Assembly (NCBI GenBank): GCA_964542665.1
Contig: CAZIUF010000029.1
Location: forward strand, 1-9,874
Source of the DNA: JAGOLU01 sp964542665
GTDB lineage: Bacteria; Patescibacteriota; Microgenomatia; UBA1406; GWC2-37-13
Length of the DNA: 9,874 nucleotides
Direction: 5' to 3'
Shown: positions 1 to 5,398 of the stretch, piece after piece
Layout of the letters: each line of letters opens with the position of its first letter
How positions within the stretch are numbered: the stretch's first letter is position 1
The notes under the pieces: model-generated
What the model was told of the DNA's origin: nothing
Databases searched by the model: none
Seen by the model: the letters and a program-made list of their open reading frames with translations, nothing else
Translations under genes and position numbers: made by a program

Positions 1-304
1 CGATGATGCCGCCGCGTGAATCCTTGGGTGAGGGGATCACAAAGCAGTTGTAGTAGGTCACTTCATAGCCAGTGCCCGCTCCAGCCAAGATGCGTCCACC
101 AGGAACGTATTTAAAATCAAGCATCATCTCATTGAACTCTTTTTCATATTTTTTCTTAAAAGCCACAGTCTTTTCTTTTGCTGCGACAGCCTTGGCAACA
201 CGCTTCCACATCTCTTGTGGAGTGTTCTCAGCGAGTCCACCTGCGCGATCTTTCATCGCATATCGATCCAAAAAGACTTTTTCTGAAACACCGGTGAGTT
301 TCAT
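1..304 (-). CDS. nrdJ: Class II (adenosylcobalamin-dependent) ribonucleotide reductase, N-terminal part only
   Basis: Reading from an ATG at 304 towards the left edge gives about 101 residues with no stop, so only the N-terminus is present. The stretch VPGGRILAGAGTG (about residues 67-79), followed by TYYNCFVIPSPKDSRGG, is the conserved start of the catalytic barrel of B12-dependent ribonucleotide reductases. Cys87 in NCF corresponds to the first cysteine of the redox pair that re-reduces the active site in this family. These enzymes make deoxyribonucleotides without needing oxygen. Only about 66 residues precede the motif, with no sign of an N-terminal ATP-cone, so the dATP activity switch seems absent from this end. 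The gene lies 57 bp downstream of nrdR on the same strand, as expected for a co-transcribed pair. No Shine-Dalgarno sequence precedes the ATG (the upstream bases are TTCACTATTATCCCT). The family call is firm; the full length and the other catalytic residues lie outside the window. Confidence 0.92.
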   Translation of the reverse strand, partial: MKLTGVSEKVFLDRYAMKDRAGGLAENTPQEMWKRVAKAVAAKEKTVAFKKKYEKEFNEMMLDFKYVPGGRILAGAGTGYEVTYYNCFVIPSPKDSRGGII

Positions 305-314
305 AGGGATAATA

Positions 315-360
315 GTGAATTAAAAATTGAAAATTGTGAATTTTCTAGAATTTGTAAATT
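315..360. repeat. Degenerate 7-nt periodic repeat between nrdR and nrdJ
   Basis: Four units follow each other at exact 7-nt steps: GTGAATT (315), AAAAATT (322), GAAAATT (329) and GTGAATT (336). Two looser copies follow, TAGAATT (346) and GTAAATT (354). The units share a 3' ATT, mostly AATT. The tract fills nearly the whole nrdR-nrdJ spacer. Two more tracts with a 7-nt period but other sequences occur in this window, at 3518-3577 and 5831-5858. It has no visible coding role; a simple-sequence origin is possible given the AT-rich composition. Confidence 0.6.
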
Positions 361-361
361 T

Positions 362-805
362 TTATAATCTTTTGATTTCTTTTGCCAACTGCTCAATATC
401 TTCAAATCGCTTGAATACGCTCGCAAACCGAATATATGCCACTTTATCGATCTCTTTCAACTGTGATGCAACAAGCTCGCCTATTTTGAGCGATGTCACT
501 TCGTTTGATCCGGTCGATGTGATCTTGTTTCCAACGGAACTCACAATCTCATCTATCTGCTCGAACGTCACCTGCGTCTTGCCAACTGCTTTCAAAATGC
601 CATTTTTTAACTTTGCTGGGTCGTATTGCTCGCGTCTTCCATCTCGTTTGATGACGAGCATGGGGACATCTTCAATACGCTCATATGTCGTAAACCTCTT
701 TTCGCACTTGACACAACTCCGACGACGACGTACCGTTGCACCATCTTCACTGACACGTGTTTCTATAACGTCAGTATCCGAATATGTACAAAAAATACAT
801 TTCAT
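362..805 (-). CDS. nrdR: Transcriptional repressor NrdR (zinc ribbon plus ATP-cone)
   Basis: The 147-residue product has the usual NrdR length and layout. The N-terminal zinc ribbon has the pairs C3/C6 and C31/C34, with the basic RRRRSCVKCEKRFTTYE stretch (residues 27-43) that forms the DNA-contacting part. The ATP-cone covers about residues 49-139, with KRDGRREQYDPAKL near its start and VAYIRFASVFKRF near its end. NrdR senses the ATP/dATP balance through the cone and represses ribonucleotide reductase genes. Its position directly upstream of a class II reductase gene on the same strand fits that role and implies autoregulation. The start at 805 gives the canonical MKCIFC opening. No Shine-Dalgarno sequence is seen; a promoter candidate lies at 826-854. 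Confidence 0.97.
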   Translation of the reverse strand: MKCIFCTYSDTDVIETRVSEDGATVRRRRSCVKCEKRFTTYERIEDVPMLVIKRDGRREQYDPAKLKNGILKAVGKTQVTFEQIDEIVSSVGNKITSTGSNEVTSLKIGELVASQLKEIDKVAYIRFASVFKRFEDIEQLAKEIKRL

Positions 806-825
806 AATCGTAGTGTCTGATTATG

Positions 826-854
826 ATCTTAGACCCCACGGATAGGGTTTGCAA
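826..854 (-). promoter_or_regulatory. Candidate sigma70-type promoter of nrdR-nrdJ
   Basis: On the minus strand, TTGCAA (854-849) is followed after exactly 17 nt by TAAGAT (831-826). Each box matches the consensus at four of six positions. Transcription would start near 819, giving a leader of about 14 nt before the nrdR ATG. The -35 box lies in the centre of the palindrome at 841-861, so a bound regulator would block it. This is a prediction by eye, of moderate strength. Confidence 0.4.
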
Positions 855-861
855 CACTATC
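841..861. promoter_or_regulatory. Imperfect palindrome over the nrdR -35 region, candidate operator
   Basis: The arms GATAGgGTT and AACaCTATC flank a tgc centre and match at eight of nine positions. The element overlaps the predicted -35 box of nrdR. The layout differs from the classical NrdR box (ACACWATATATWGTGT), although the right arm contains ACACTAT, a 7/8 match to one NrdR half-site. Which protein binds, if any, cannot be told. Confidence 0.35.
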
Positions 862-1251
862 TTTCTATATCAAAACAATACATCTCTATGGTGTCTGAAA
901 GATCACGATATCTTGTAGCAAATATTCCCGCATGTCTACAGAACATATACGACTTCTCTATCTTGGACTGTTGGAAATGACCATCTATATGAGACATAAT
1001 CATATTTCTTGCACAGTGCCAATATGATATAGGATAGAAAAAAAATGAAAAATCGTCATTCTGCTTATACGAAAGCCAAACTCCATTTTTTTCAAAATAT
1101 CTTTCCTACTTTTTACTGTCGTTTTTCATGAGAACATTTGATAGAAAATGATCCATGACAAAAAATATGATCTATTTTTACAAATAAAATCAGTAAAGCA
1201 GTAAAATTTTTAACGTTTTCATTAAAATATTTTGGGAGAATTACAAAAAAA

Positions 1252-1275
1252 ATATTTACAAGATGGTGTAAATAT
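1252..1275. repeat. Perfect 9-bp inverted repeat upstream of the HU gene
   Basis: ATATTTACA (1252-1260) and TGTAAATAT (1267-1275) are exact reverse complements separated by AGATGG. The element lies about 90 bp upstream of the HU -35 box, in very AT-rich DNA, and a related word (TTTTTACAAAT) occurs about 80 bp further upstream. It could be an operator or a weak hairpin, but a 9-bp match can also arise by chance in such DNA. Confidence 0.4.
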
Positions 1276-1366
1276 CAACCCGCTGATTATGTGTGTATTG
1301 TGGAGACGCTCTCATATATATGTGTCATTGATATAGATTGTTATATAAAGACGATTTTCAAAAGGC

Positions 1367-1395
1367 TTGACAGGACGCTTCGGGCATACTATTAT
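1367..1395 (+). promoter_or_regulatory. Strong sigma70-type promoter of the HU gene
   Basis: A perfect TTGACA (1367-1372) is followed after 17 nt by TATTAT (1390-1395), which matches the -10 consensus at five of six positions. The start site would be near 1402, giving a leader of about 53 nt. This is the best promoter in the window and fits the high expression expected of a nucleoid protein. Confidence 0.8.
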
Positions 1396-1437
1396 GCGCA
1401 TGTTGAGATCGCGTTATCACTTGCCGCCACACATAAA

Positions 1438-1447
1438 AAGGAGGTGA
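1438..1447 (+). promoter_or_regulatory. Near-perfect Shine-Dalgarno sequence of the HU gene
   Basis: AAGGAGGTGA is complementary over ten bases to the typical 3' end of bacterial 16S rRNA and lies 7 nt before the ATG at 1455. It fixes the start codon. No other start codon in this window has anything comparable, so it also shows that the ribosomes of this organism probably keep the anti-Shine-Dalgarno sequence. Confidence 0.92.
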
Positions 1448-1454
1448 ACATCAC

Positions 1455-1727
1455 ATGGTAAAGACCGACTTAGTACTACACGTCGCAAAAAAAGCAGGAC
1501 TTACTGCAAAGGCAGCCAAAGAAGCAGTGCAAATCGTATTTGATACAATTGCAGTAGCTCTGAAGCGCAATGAAAAAGTAGTCGTGACTGGATTTGGTAC
1601 GTTCCTCGTACGCAAAAGAGCAGCACGAAAAGGCCGCAATCCTCAGACTGGAGCAGAGATCAAAATCCCTGCAACCAAGACTCCAGGATTCACCGCTGGT
1701 AAATCACTCAAAAGAATGGTAAAGTAA
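1455..1727 (+). CDS. HU-family DNA-binding protein
   Basis: The 90-residue product is full length for HU. It starts with the helical dimerisation part (MVKTDLVLHVAKKAGLTAK). The signature GFGTFLVRKRAARKGRNPQTG (from residue 46) and the following IPATKTPGFTAGKSLK form the beta saddle and the DNA-gripping arms. Pro63 in RNPQTG is the residue that intercalates and kinks DNA. HU compacts the chromosome and assists replication, recombination and transcription. A strong promoter, a near-perfect ribosome-binding site and a terminator mark it as a highly expressed single-gene unit. HU and IHF subunits share this fold; with a short neutral N-terminus and no IHF-specific features, HU is the better call. 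Confidence 0.97.
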   Translation: MVKTDLVLHVAKKAGLTAKAAKEAVQIVFDTIAVALKRNEKVVVTGFGTFLVRKRAARKGRNPQTGAEIKIPATKTPGFTAGKSLKRMVK

Positions 1728-1746
1728 GCATCCTTTTGTTTTGCAT

Positions 1747-1780
1747 AGCCACCACCCTAAAAATGTGGTGGCTTTTGCTT
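1747..1780 (+). terminator. Intrinsic terminator of the HU gene
   Basis: AGCCACCAC (1747-1755) and GTGGTGGCT (1765-1773) form a perfect 9-bp GC-rich stem around a 9-nt loop (cctaaaaat), directly followed by a T-rich tail (TTTTGCTTTAT). It lies 20 bp after the HU stop codon. No U-run follows on the other strand, so it works rightward only. Confidence 0.88.
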
Positions 1781-1803
1781 TATATCCCCCTCTCTGTTAC
1801 AAT
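1775..1803 (+). promoter_or_regulatory. Candidate promoter of the DUF5667 gene, overlapping the HU terminator tail
   Basis: TTGCTT (1775-1780) and TACAAT (1798-1803) are separated by 17 nt. The -10 box matches at five of six positions and the -35 box at three. The -35 lies inside the T-tail of the HU terminator. A start near 1809-1811 would leave a leader of only about 4-6 nt before the ATG at 1815, which would make the mRNA effectively leaderless. Confidence 0.45.
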
Positions 1804-1814
1804 CGAATGAGCAT

Positions 1815-2390
1815 ATGAGAAGCCTCAAAGTATTATTTCTCGGGTTGCTGGTAACTGCACTATTTTCAGCCAGCAAAATCCACGCCGCTACCCCCCAATC
1901 GACGACCGCAGCGCAGCTCGTCCAAGATGAAAAAGTCATCTATACATTGCCTCCTGCCGGACAAGTCATCCCAGGTCATCCACTTTTTATGATCAAGCAG
2001 ATTCGTGATGGCATCGAGGATCTTATCACCCGTGATCCGCTCCAAAAAGCAAAGCTCAAACTCCGCAATGCAGACAGATACATCGTGTATTCGCAAGTCC
2101 TCACCGAGCACAACATGCCTATGCGCGCAGTTGAAAGCATCCGCACTGCTATCAGCTATCAAGAAGATGCACTTGCAGAGATCATCGTGCTTTTTTCACA
2201 ACAAAAGGATGTTGATGAAGATAAAAAGTCTGAAAGTAAGCAACTCAGATTTGTCATCGTCCAAAGCAATATCAAGCAGTCAGAAATCATACGTGAACTC
2301 CTCAATAAGTTGCCTGATGGCGAACAAGAAGTGCTCCTTGGTCTTCTTGAAAAATCTCTCACCATTCGTAAACAGCTCGAGACGTTGTAA
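1815..2390 (+). CDS. Secreted DUF5667-type protein of unknown function
   Basis: The 191-residue product begins with a classical signal peptide: MRSLK, a hydrophobic core VLFLGLLVTALFSAS, then a likely signal-peptidase site after IHA (residue 24). The mature part opens with the pattern YTLPPAGQVIPGHPLFMIKQ (residues 43-62), followed by RDGIEDLITRDPLQKAKLKLRNADRYI. This is the hallmark of DUF5667 (LP-x-PG...PxHPLY-x-K...DP-x-KA-x-L-x-L-x-A-x-R) as I know it from secreted proteins of Patescibacteria and some Gram-positives. The rest is predicted helical and highly charged, as if forming a helical bundle outside the membrane. The molecular function of the family is not known to me. The in-frame alternative ATG at 1807 is excluded because it stops after three codons. 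There is no Shine-Dalgarno sequence. The gene meets the desaturase gene tail to tail with only 12 bp between the stops and no visible terminator. Confidence 0.8.
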   Translation: MRSLKVLFLGLLVTALFSASKIHAATPQSTTAAQLVQDEKVIYTLPPAGQVIPGHPLFMIKQIRDGIEDLITRDPLQKAKLKLRNADRYIVYSQVLTEHNMPMRAVESIRTAISYQEDALAEIIVLFSQQKDVDEDKKSESKQLRFVIVQSNIKQSEIIRELLNKLPDGEQEVLLGLLEKSLTIRKQLETL

Positions 2391-2402
2391 CCTTCTTTGT
2401 TC

Positions 2403-3488
2403 TTATCTCGCTCCCTGACTCGCTTCGGCCAATATTGAATAAATCTCCCGATATGATGCGATGGCACCTGTCTCATGAAACGGAAGTCCCGCTTGGTGAC
2501 AATATTTTTTCACGATCGTCTGCAGCTTACGAATATTGTAAAGAGGTGTGTTTGGAAACAGGTGGTGCTCTACTTGATAATTGAGTCCAAGATAAATAAA
2601 GTCAGTGAGCGGATGCGCTGTCACATCACGACTGGTGATGACCTGCTTCCAGAAAAAAGAGAGGGGCGTATCTTTGGCGATCGCAGGCATACCTTTGTGA
2701 TTCGGAGCAAATATACTCGCGAGATACCAGCCGACACCCATCTGTGAAAGCAGGAAAAAGAGTCCTGCCAATGGCAGTGGAAACGTCTGCACCAGCACTG
2801 TACCAAAGATTACGAAATACGATGCCATGCCAATCGTTTCCCAAAATGGATATCGTGATTTGCCTTTCACAAGCTTGATGACACTGTGAATACGCATATT
2901 AAAGGGGACCAGCGCAACCAAAAAGATGTATAAACCTACCTGATGGCGGACAAACCATCGAGCAATCCCCCGCTTTTTCGCGGCTTGTTCACGGGTAAAA
3001 GCAACGATAGGGAAATCAATATCAGGATCACTATCTTCTTCGTTGGGTGACGCATGATGAGCGTTGTGCTTATCAAACCACCAGCTATAGCTCGCCCCAC
3101 CAAAAGGGCCAATGAGGGCCAGTCCAATGGCATCATTGGTGAGTGAAGAGCTCGCTACCGCACGGTGTCCCGCGTCATGTACGATGCCTACGATTTGGAC
3201 AGTAAAAAATATGTATGGCAAAACTAAAAGGAATTGAAGCGGAAGATTTCCTCGAAAAAGGTATAGCCCAAAAAATACACCAAGTACCGCAAGTACATTG
3301 ATCATCGTTTTCACAAAGTAATACAGGTACCGCCGATCAAGGACCCCACTTTTGATCACTTCTGACTTCAAAGCGACGAAGATCTTGTTCTGCTCGCTGA
3401 TCGGTGGTGTGGGGATGGCAAATGTATCGTGAAGCTCTTGAGACGTATAAAAATGGGCCTGGACGGGGACGTTGTTGATGATGGTCAT
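2403..3488 (-). CDS. Membrane-bound fatty acid desaturase (front-end/linoleoyl-CoA type)
   Basis: The 361-residue product carries the three histidine boxes that hold the di-iron centre of the membrane fatty-acid desaturase family: HDAGH (104-108), HNAHH (141-145) and QVEHH (305-309), plus N-H264 in APNHKGMP. Gln at the start of the third box is typical of front-end (delta-5/delta-6-like) desaturases and of the mycobacterial DesA3 group. Hydrophobic segments lie at about 63-78, 84-103, 119-133, 183-196 and 222-262, fitting an integral inner-membrane protein. No cytochrome b5 domain is fused, so electrons must come from a separate donor. The enzyme introduces double bonds into acyl chains using O2 and an electron chain; substrate and position cannot be read from the sequence. 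All metal ligands are intact. It lies 91 bp downstream of rny on the same strand and also has its own -10 box. This is unusual for Patescibacteria, which generally lack fatty-acid synthesis. Confidence 0.92.
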   Translation of the reverse strand: MTIINNVPVQAHFYTSQELHDTFAIPTPPISEQNKIFVALKSEVIKSGVLDRRYLYYFVKTMINVLAVLGVFFGLYLFRGNLPLQFLLVLPYIFFTVQIVGIVHDAGHRAVASSSLTNDAIGLALIGPFGGASYSWWFDKHNAHHASPNEEDSDPDIDFPIVAFTREQAAKKRGIARWFVRHQVGLYIFLVALVPFNMRIHSVIKLVKGKSRYPFWETIGMASYFVIFGTVLVQTFPLPLAGLFFLLSQMGVGWYLASIFAPNHKGMPAIAKDTPLSFFWKQVITSRDVTAHPLTDFIYLGLNYQVEHHLFPNTPLYNIRKLQTIVKKYCHQAGLPFHETGAIASYREIYSILAEASQGAR

Positions 3489-3497
3489 AATTTGCGA

Positions 3498-3506
3498 AGT
3501 ATAACA
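3498..3506 (-). promoter_or_regulatory. Extended -10 promoter element of the desaturase gene
   Basis: On the minus strand TGTTATACT (3506-3498) fits the extended -10 pattern TGnTATAAT with one mismatch. No -35 box is seen at the right distance, which extended -10 promoters tolerate. The start site would be about 3 nt before the ATG at 3488, so this mRNA also looks leaderless. There is no Shine-Dalgarno sequence. Confidence 0.4.
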
Positions 3507-3517
3507 AAAGGGAGAAG

Positions 3518-3577
3518 AAGCTGCGAGCTAGGAAGCAGCAAGCTAAAGCTACGTGCTCTTCAGTATCAACTATGACT
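3518..3577. repeat. Degenerate 7-nt periodic repeat between rny and the desaturase gene
   Basis: AGC words begin at 3519, 3526, 3534, 3541 and 3547, followed by TGC at 3554, giving steps of 7, 8, 7, 6 and 7. The units are AAGCTGC, GAGCTAGG, AAGCAGC, AAGCTA, AAGCTAC and GTGCTCT. Just beyond, ATCAACT (3565) is followed by ATGACT. ATCAACT is exactly the unit of the tandem repeat inside the oxidoreductase gene at 5831-5858. The tract occupies most of the 91-bp spacer and has no visible gene function. Confidence 0.5.
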
Positions 3578-3579
3578 GA

Positions 3580-5055
3580 TCATATTTTTGTCGTTGAGCT
3601 GGCACGAGTCTCACGGATGACCGTGACCGTGATTTGACCCGGGAAGACTTCGAACTGTTTTTCCAGTTCAGACTTCACTTCTTGGGCGAGTATCACTGCA
3701 TCAGCATCAGTCACCTCATCCGGTCGGACGATGACTCTCAGTTCACGACCTGCTTGGAGTGCATAGACTTCTTTGACGCCCTTTTTCGTCTTTGCGGCGT
3801 TTTCGATCGTCTCCATGCGCTGGACATATTGCTGGACATCCTCGTGACGGGCTGCAGGACGACCACCAGAGACTGCATCGGCGATATAGACGATGACGGC
3901 CTCTACAGAAGCAAATGGCACGTCTTCATGGTGTGAGGCCACTGTATCGATGACTGCTTTGGGGAAGCGATATTTCGTCAATAGTTCGACTCCGAGATCG
4001 ATATGATTACCTTCTTTGTCGGCGATGATCTTGCCGATGTCGTGGAACAAACAGCCGAGTCGGACGGTGTTCACATCGCACTTCAGCTCATGAGCGAGCG
4101 CGACACCGATACGAGTCTCCTCCATCGTGTGGAGAATCATGTTTTGACCGTATGAGAAGCGATATTTAAATCTTCCGAGCAATTTCACCAGTTCGATAGG
4201 GAGGTTGAATACTCCACATTTGTGACAAAGTTCTTCACCAGCTTTGGCCATTTCTTTTTCGATTTCTTGAGTCGTTTTATGGACGATTTCTTCGATGCGT
4301 GCAGGTTGAATACGACCATCTTGGATCAAGCGCTCAAGTGAAAGCCGAGCAATCTCACGACGCACTGAGTCAAAACTCGATAGTTTCATCACGCCTTCCT
4401 CATCGAGATTTACGTCAACACCAGTGGCAAGCTCAAATGCGCGGATATTTCGCCCATCTTTGCCGATGATTCGACCTTTATAGTCATCACTCGGGAGATG
4501 CACGACAGACAATGTGTACTCAGTCACATAGTCAACCGCACCAAAGCGCATGATGTCGATCATGATCTCTTTTGCTTTGTCCTGGGCTTTTTCTTTGAAC
4601 TCTGCTTCAAAAGCAGTGTATCGCTTGGCGATATCTTCGCGAGCTCGATCTTCAACACCTTTGATGATGGCATCACGTGCTGCATCCTTGGAAAGTCCAG
4701 CGATTTGCTCAAGTTTAGTGAGCATTGATTCTTTCTTTTCCTCGAGTTCTTTTTTGAGCGCTTCGGTATGTTGCTGGGCAAGCACTATGCGCTTTTTTTC
4801 CTCTTCGACGAGCTGTCGCTCTTTGAGGACCTCTGCCTTTTCTTGGCCAAACTGTGAGCGAGTCTTGTTGAGCTCTTTCTCAGCTTGGATCGCCTCAGCG
4901 GTGATGCGTCTATTGTCAATCTCTGCCTGTTGGCGGACTTTGACCGCGTCTTCGTTGGCCTTGAGGACTATCTCGCGTGCCTTTTGATTGGCATCGGCGA
5001 TGATCTTGTTCAGTGCTTCTTGGGGAAGAAACAGTTTTCGGAAAAATTCAAACAT
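3580..5055 (-). CDS. rny: Ribonuclease Y (KH and HD domains) lacking an N-terminal membrane helix
   Basis: RNase Y is the endoribonuclease that starts mRNA decay in many bacteria without RNase E. The 491-residue product has a long charged coiled coil (about 12-165) and a KH RNA-binding domain with GRIIGKDGRN (194-203). An HD phosphohydrolase domain follows, with H309, H338-D339 in FHDIGK, H351, H375-H376 in SHHED and D393 in IADAVSGGRPAAR. The C-terminus ends in the typical PGQITVTVIRETRA. The region around LLGRFKYRFSYGQN matches the family closely, so the catalytic part is intact. The oddity is the start: MFEFFRKLFLPQEALNK leads straight into the coiled coil, whereas the well-studied enzymes begin with a transmembrane helix. 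A longer start is excluded by an in-frame TGA five codons upstream. The first 11 residues could form a short amphipathic membrane-binding helix. No Shine-Dalgarno sequence is present; a palindrome sits just before the ATG. Confidence 0.97.
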   Translation of the reverse strand: MFEFFRKLFLPQEALNKIIADANQKAREIVLKANEDAVKVRQQAEIDNRRITAEAIQAEKELNKTRSQFGQEKAEVLKERQLVEEEKKRIVLAQQHTEALKKELEEKKESMLTKLEQIAGLSKDAARDAIIKGVEDRAREDIAKRYTAFEAEFKEKAQDKAKEIMIDIMRFGAVDYVTEYTLSVVHLPSDDYKGRIIGKDGRNIRAFELATGVDVNLDEEGVMKLSSFDSVRREIARLSLERLIQDGRIQPARIEEIVHKTTQEIEKEMAKAGEELCHKCGVFNLPIELVKLLGRFKYRFSYGQNMILHTMEETRIGVALAHELKCDVNTVRLGCLFHDIGKIIADKEGNHIDLGVELLTKYRFPKAVIDTVASHHEDVPFASVEAVIVYIADAVSGGRPAARHEDVQQYVQRMETIENAAKTKKGVKEVYALQAGRELRVIVRPDEVTDADAVILAQEVKSELEKQFEVFPGQITVTVIRETRASSTTKI

Positions 5056-5057
5056 AT

Positions 5058-5073
5058 ATGTGAAAAATCACAT
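5058..5073. promoter_or_regulatory. Perfect palindrome directly upstream of rny, candidate operator
   Basis: ATGTGA (5058-5063) and TCACAT (5068-5073) are exact reverse complements separated by AAAA. The element ends 2 bp before the rny start codon, where a bound protein or a small mRNA hairpin could limit expression. The TGTGA/TCACA halves recall CRP-family sites, but the 4-bp spacing differs from that of E. coli CRP (6 bp), so I do not assign it. Confidence 0.35.
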
Positions 5074-5365
5074 CAGTTCGAGTGGCAGGTCTAGCGGCAC
5101 TATCAGAATACACACGCAGAAGATGCGTGTAGTGAAGATATGTTTTGATATAGTTTGATCATATCTATAGATAGATGCTGCGAAACTTATTACTCATTTC
5201 TGTCACCAATGAGACGGACACTCGATATACTATGTGAAAATAGTAATCGCCCCCATTGTACCCGTATAGTATCTTTTTTGCAATGAATTATTGATGACAC
5301 TCTGTCCAGAGCCCTCCGCGATTGAGATGGCTACGGGCATAACCACTCGTACGTTCATTTTTATG

Positions 5366-5387
5366 TACAATAGTTAAAAATTAACTA
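5366..5387 (+). promoter_or_regulatory. -10 box joined to a perfect palindrome at the predicted start site of the oxidoreductase gene
   Basis: TACAAT (5366-5371) is a five-of-six -10 box. Its last T begins a perfect palindrome: TAGTTAA (5371-5377), AAA, TTAACTA (5381-5387). The transcription start expected from this -10 falls near the centre of the palindrome, about 5378. That is a typical place for a repressor operator. No clear -35 box is visible. The leader would be about 21 nt, without a Shine-Dalgarno sequence. Confidence 0.45.
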
Positions 5388-5398
5388 CGATTGGTAAT

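Larger units (their letters stand above)
806..1454. other. Long AT-rich intergenic region between divergent nrdR and HU genes
   Basis: About 650 bp without a convincing gene. The left end carries the nrdR promoter and palindrome, and the right end carries the HU promoter (1367-1395), an approximately 53-nt leader and its Shine-Dalgarno sequence. The middle, about 1020-1360, is strikingly AT-rich with A and T runs, holds a 9-bp inverted repeat (1252-1275) and has several TTTACA-like words. No tRNA- or rRNA-like structure was recognised. The longest tidy small reading frame noticed (1045-1131, 28 codons, plus strand) has no family resemblance. Confidence 0.6.
5056..5398. other. Divergent intergenic region between rny and the oxidoreductase gene
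   Basis: About 340 bp without a gene. Besides the palindromes listed separately, it holds a hairpin with a 7-bp stem, ACACGCA (5112-5118) and TGCGTGT (5124-5130), around GAAGA. This hairpin may lie in the 5' leader of rny, by analogy with leader hairpins that control other decay RNases. It also holds a dyad of TACTAT (5228-5233) and ATAGTA (5240-5245). No convincing -35/-10 pair for rny could be picked; TATGAT-like words occur on the minus strand around 5150. No RNA gene was recognised. Confidence 0.5.

Noticed and set aside
327..845. A 172-codon plus-strand frame opposite nrdR
   Set aside because: It is the antisense shadow of the intact nrdR gene, is Ser/Thr-rich in the way of antisense translations, and shows no family motif.
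854..894. A tandem pair of NrdR boxes upstream of nrdR
   Set aside because: Only single half-sites (ACACTAT, TATGGTGT) match well; the full 16-bp boxes do not, and box centres would be about 25 bp apart rather than the usual approximately 31.
1045..1131. A 28-codon plus-strand reading frame in the AT-rich intergenic region
   Set aside because: Weak AGGA upstream but no promoter and no recognisable protein pattern; short frames of this size are expected by chance.
4550..4987. A 145-codon plus-strand frame inside rny
   Set aside because: It is antisense to the charged coiled-coil region and reads as Ser/Ala runs; RNase Y on the other strand is complete.
5059..5072. A CRP site before rny
   Set aside because: TGTGA and TCACA are 4 bp apart rather than 6, and no CRP-family protein is evident here; kept only as an unnamed palindrome.
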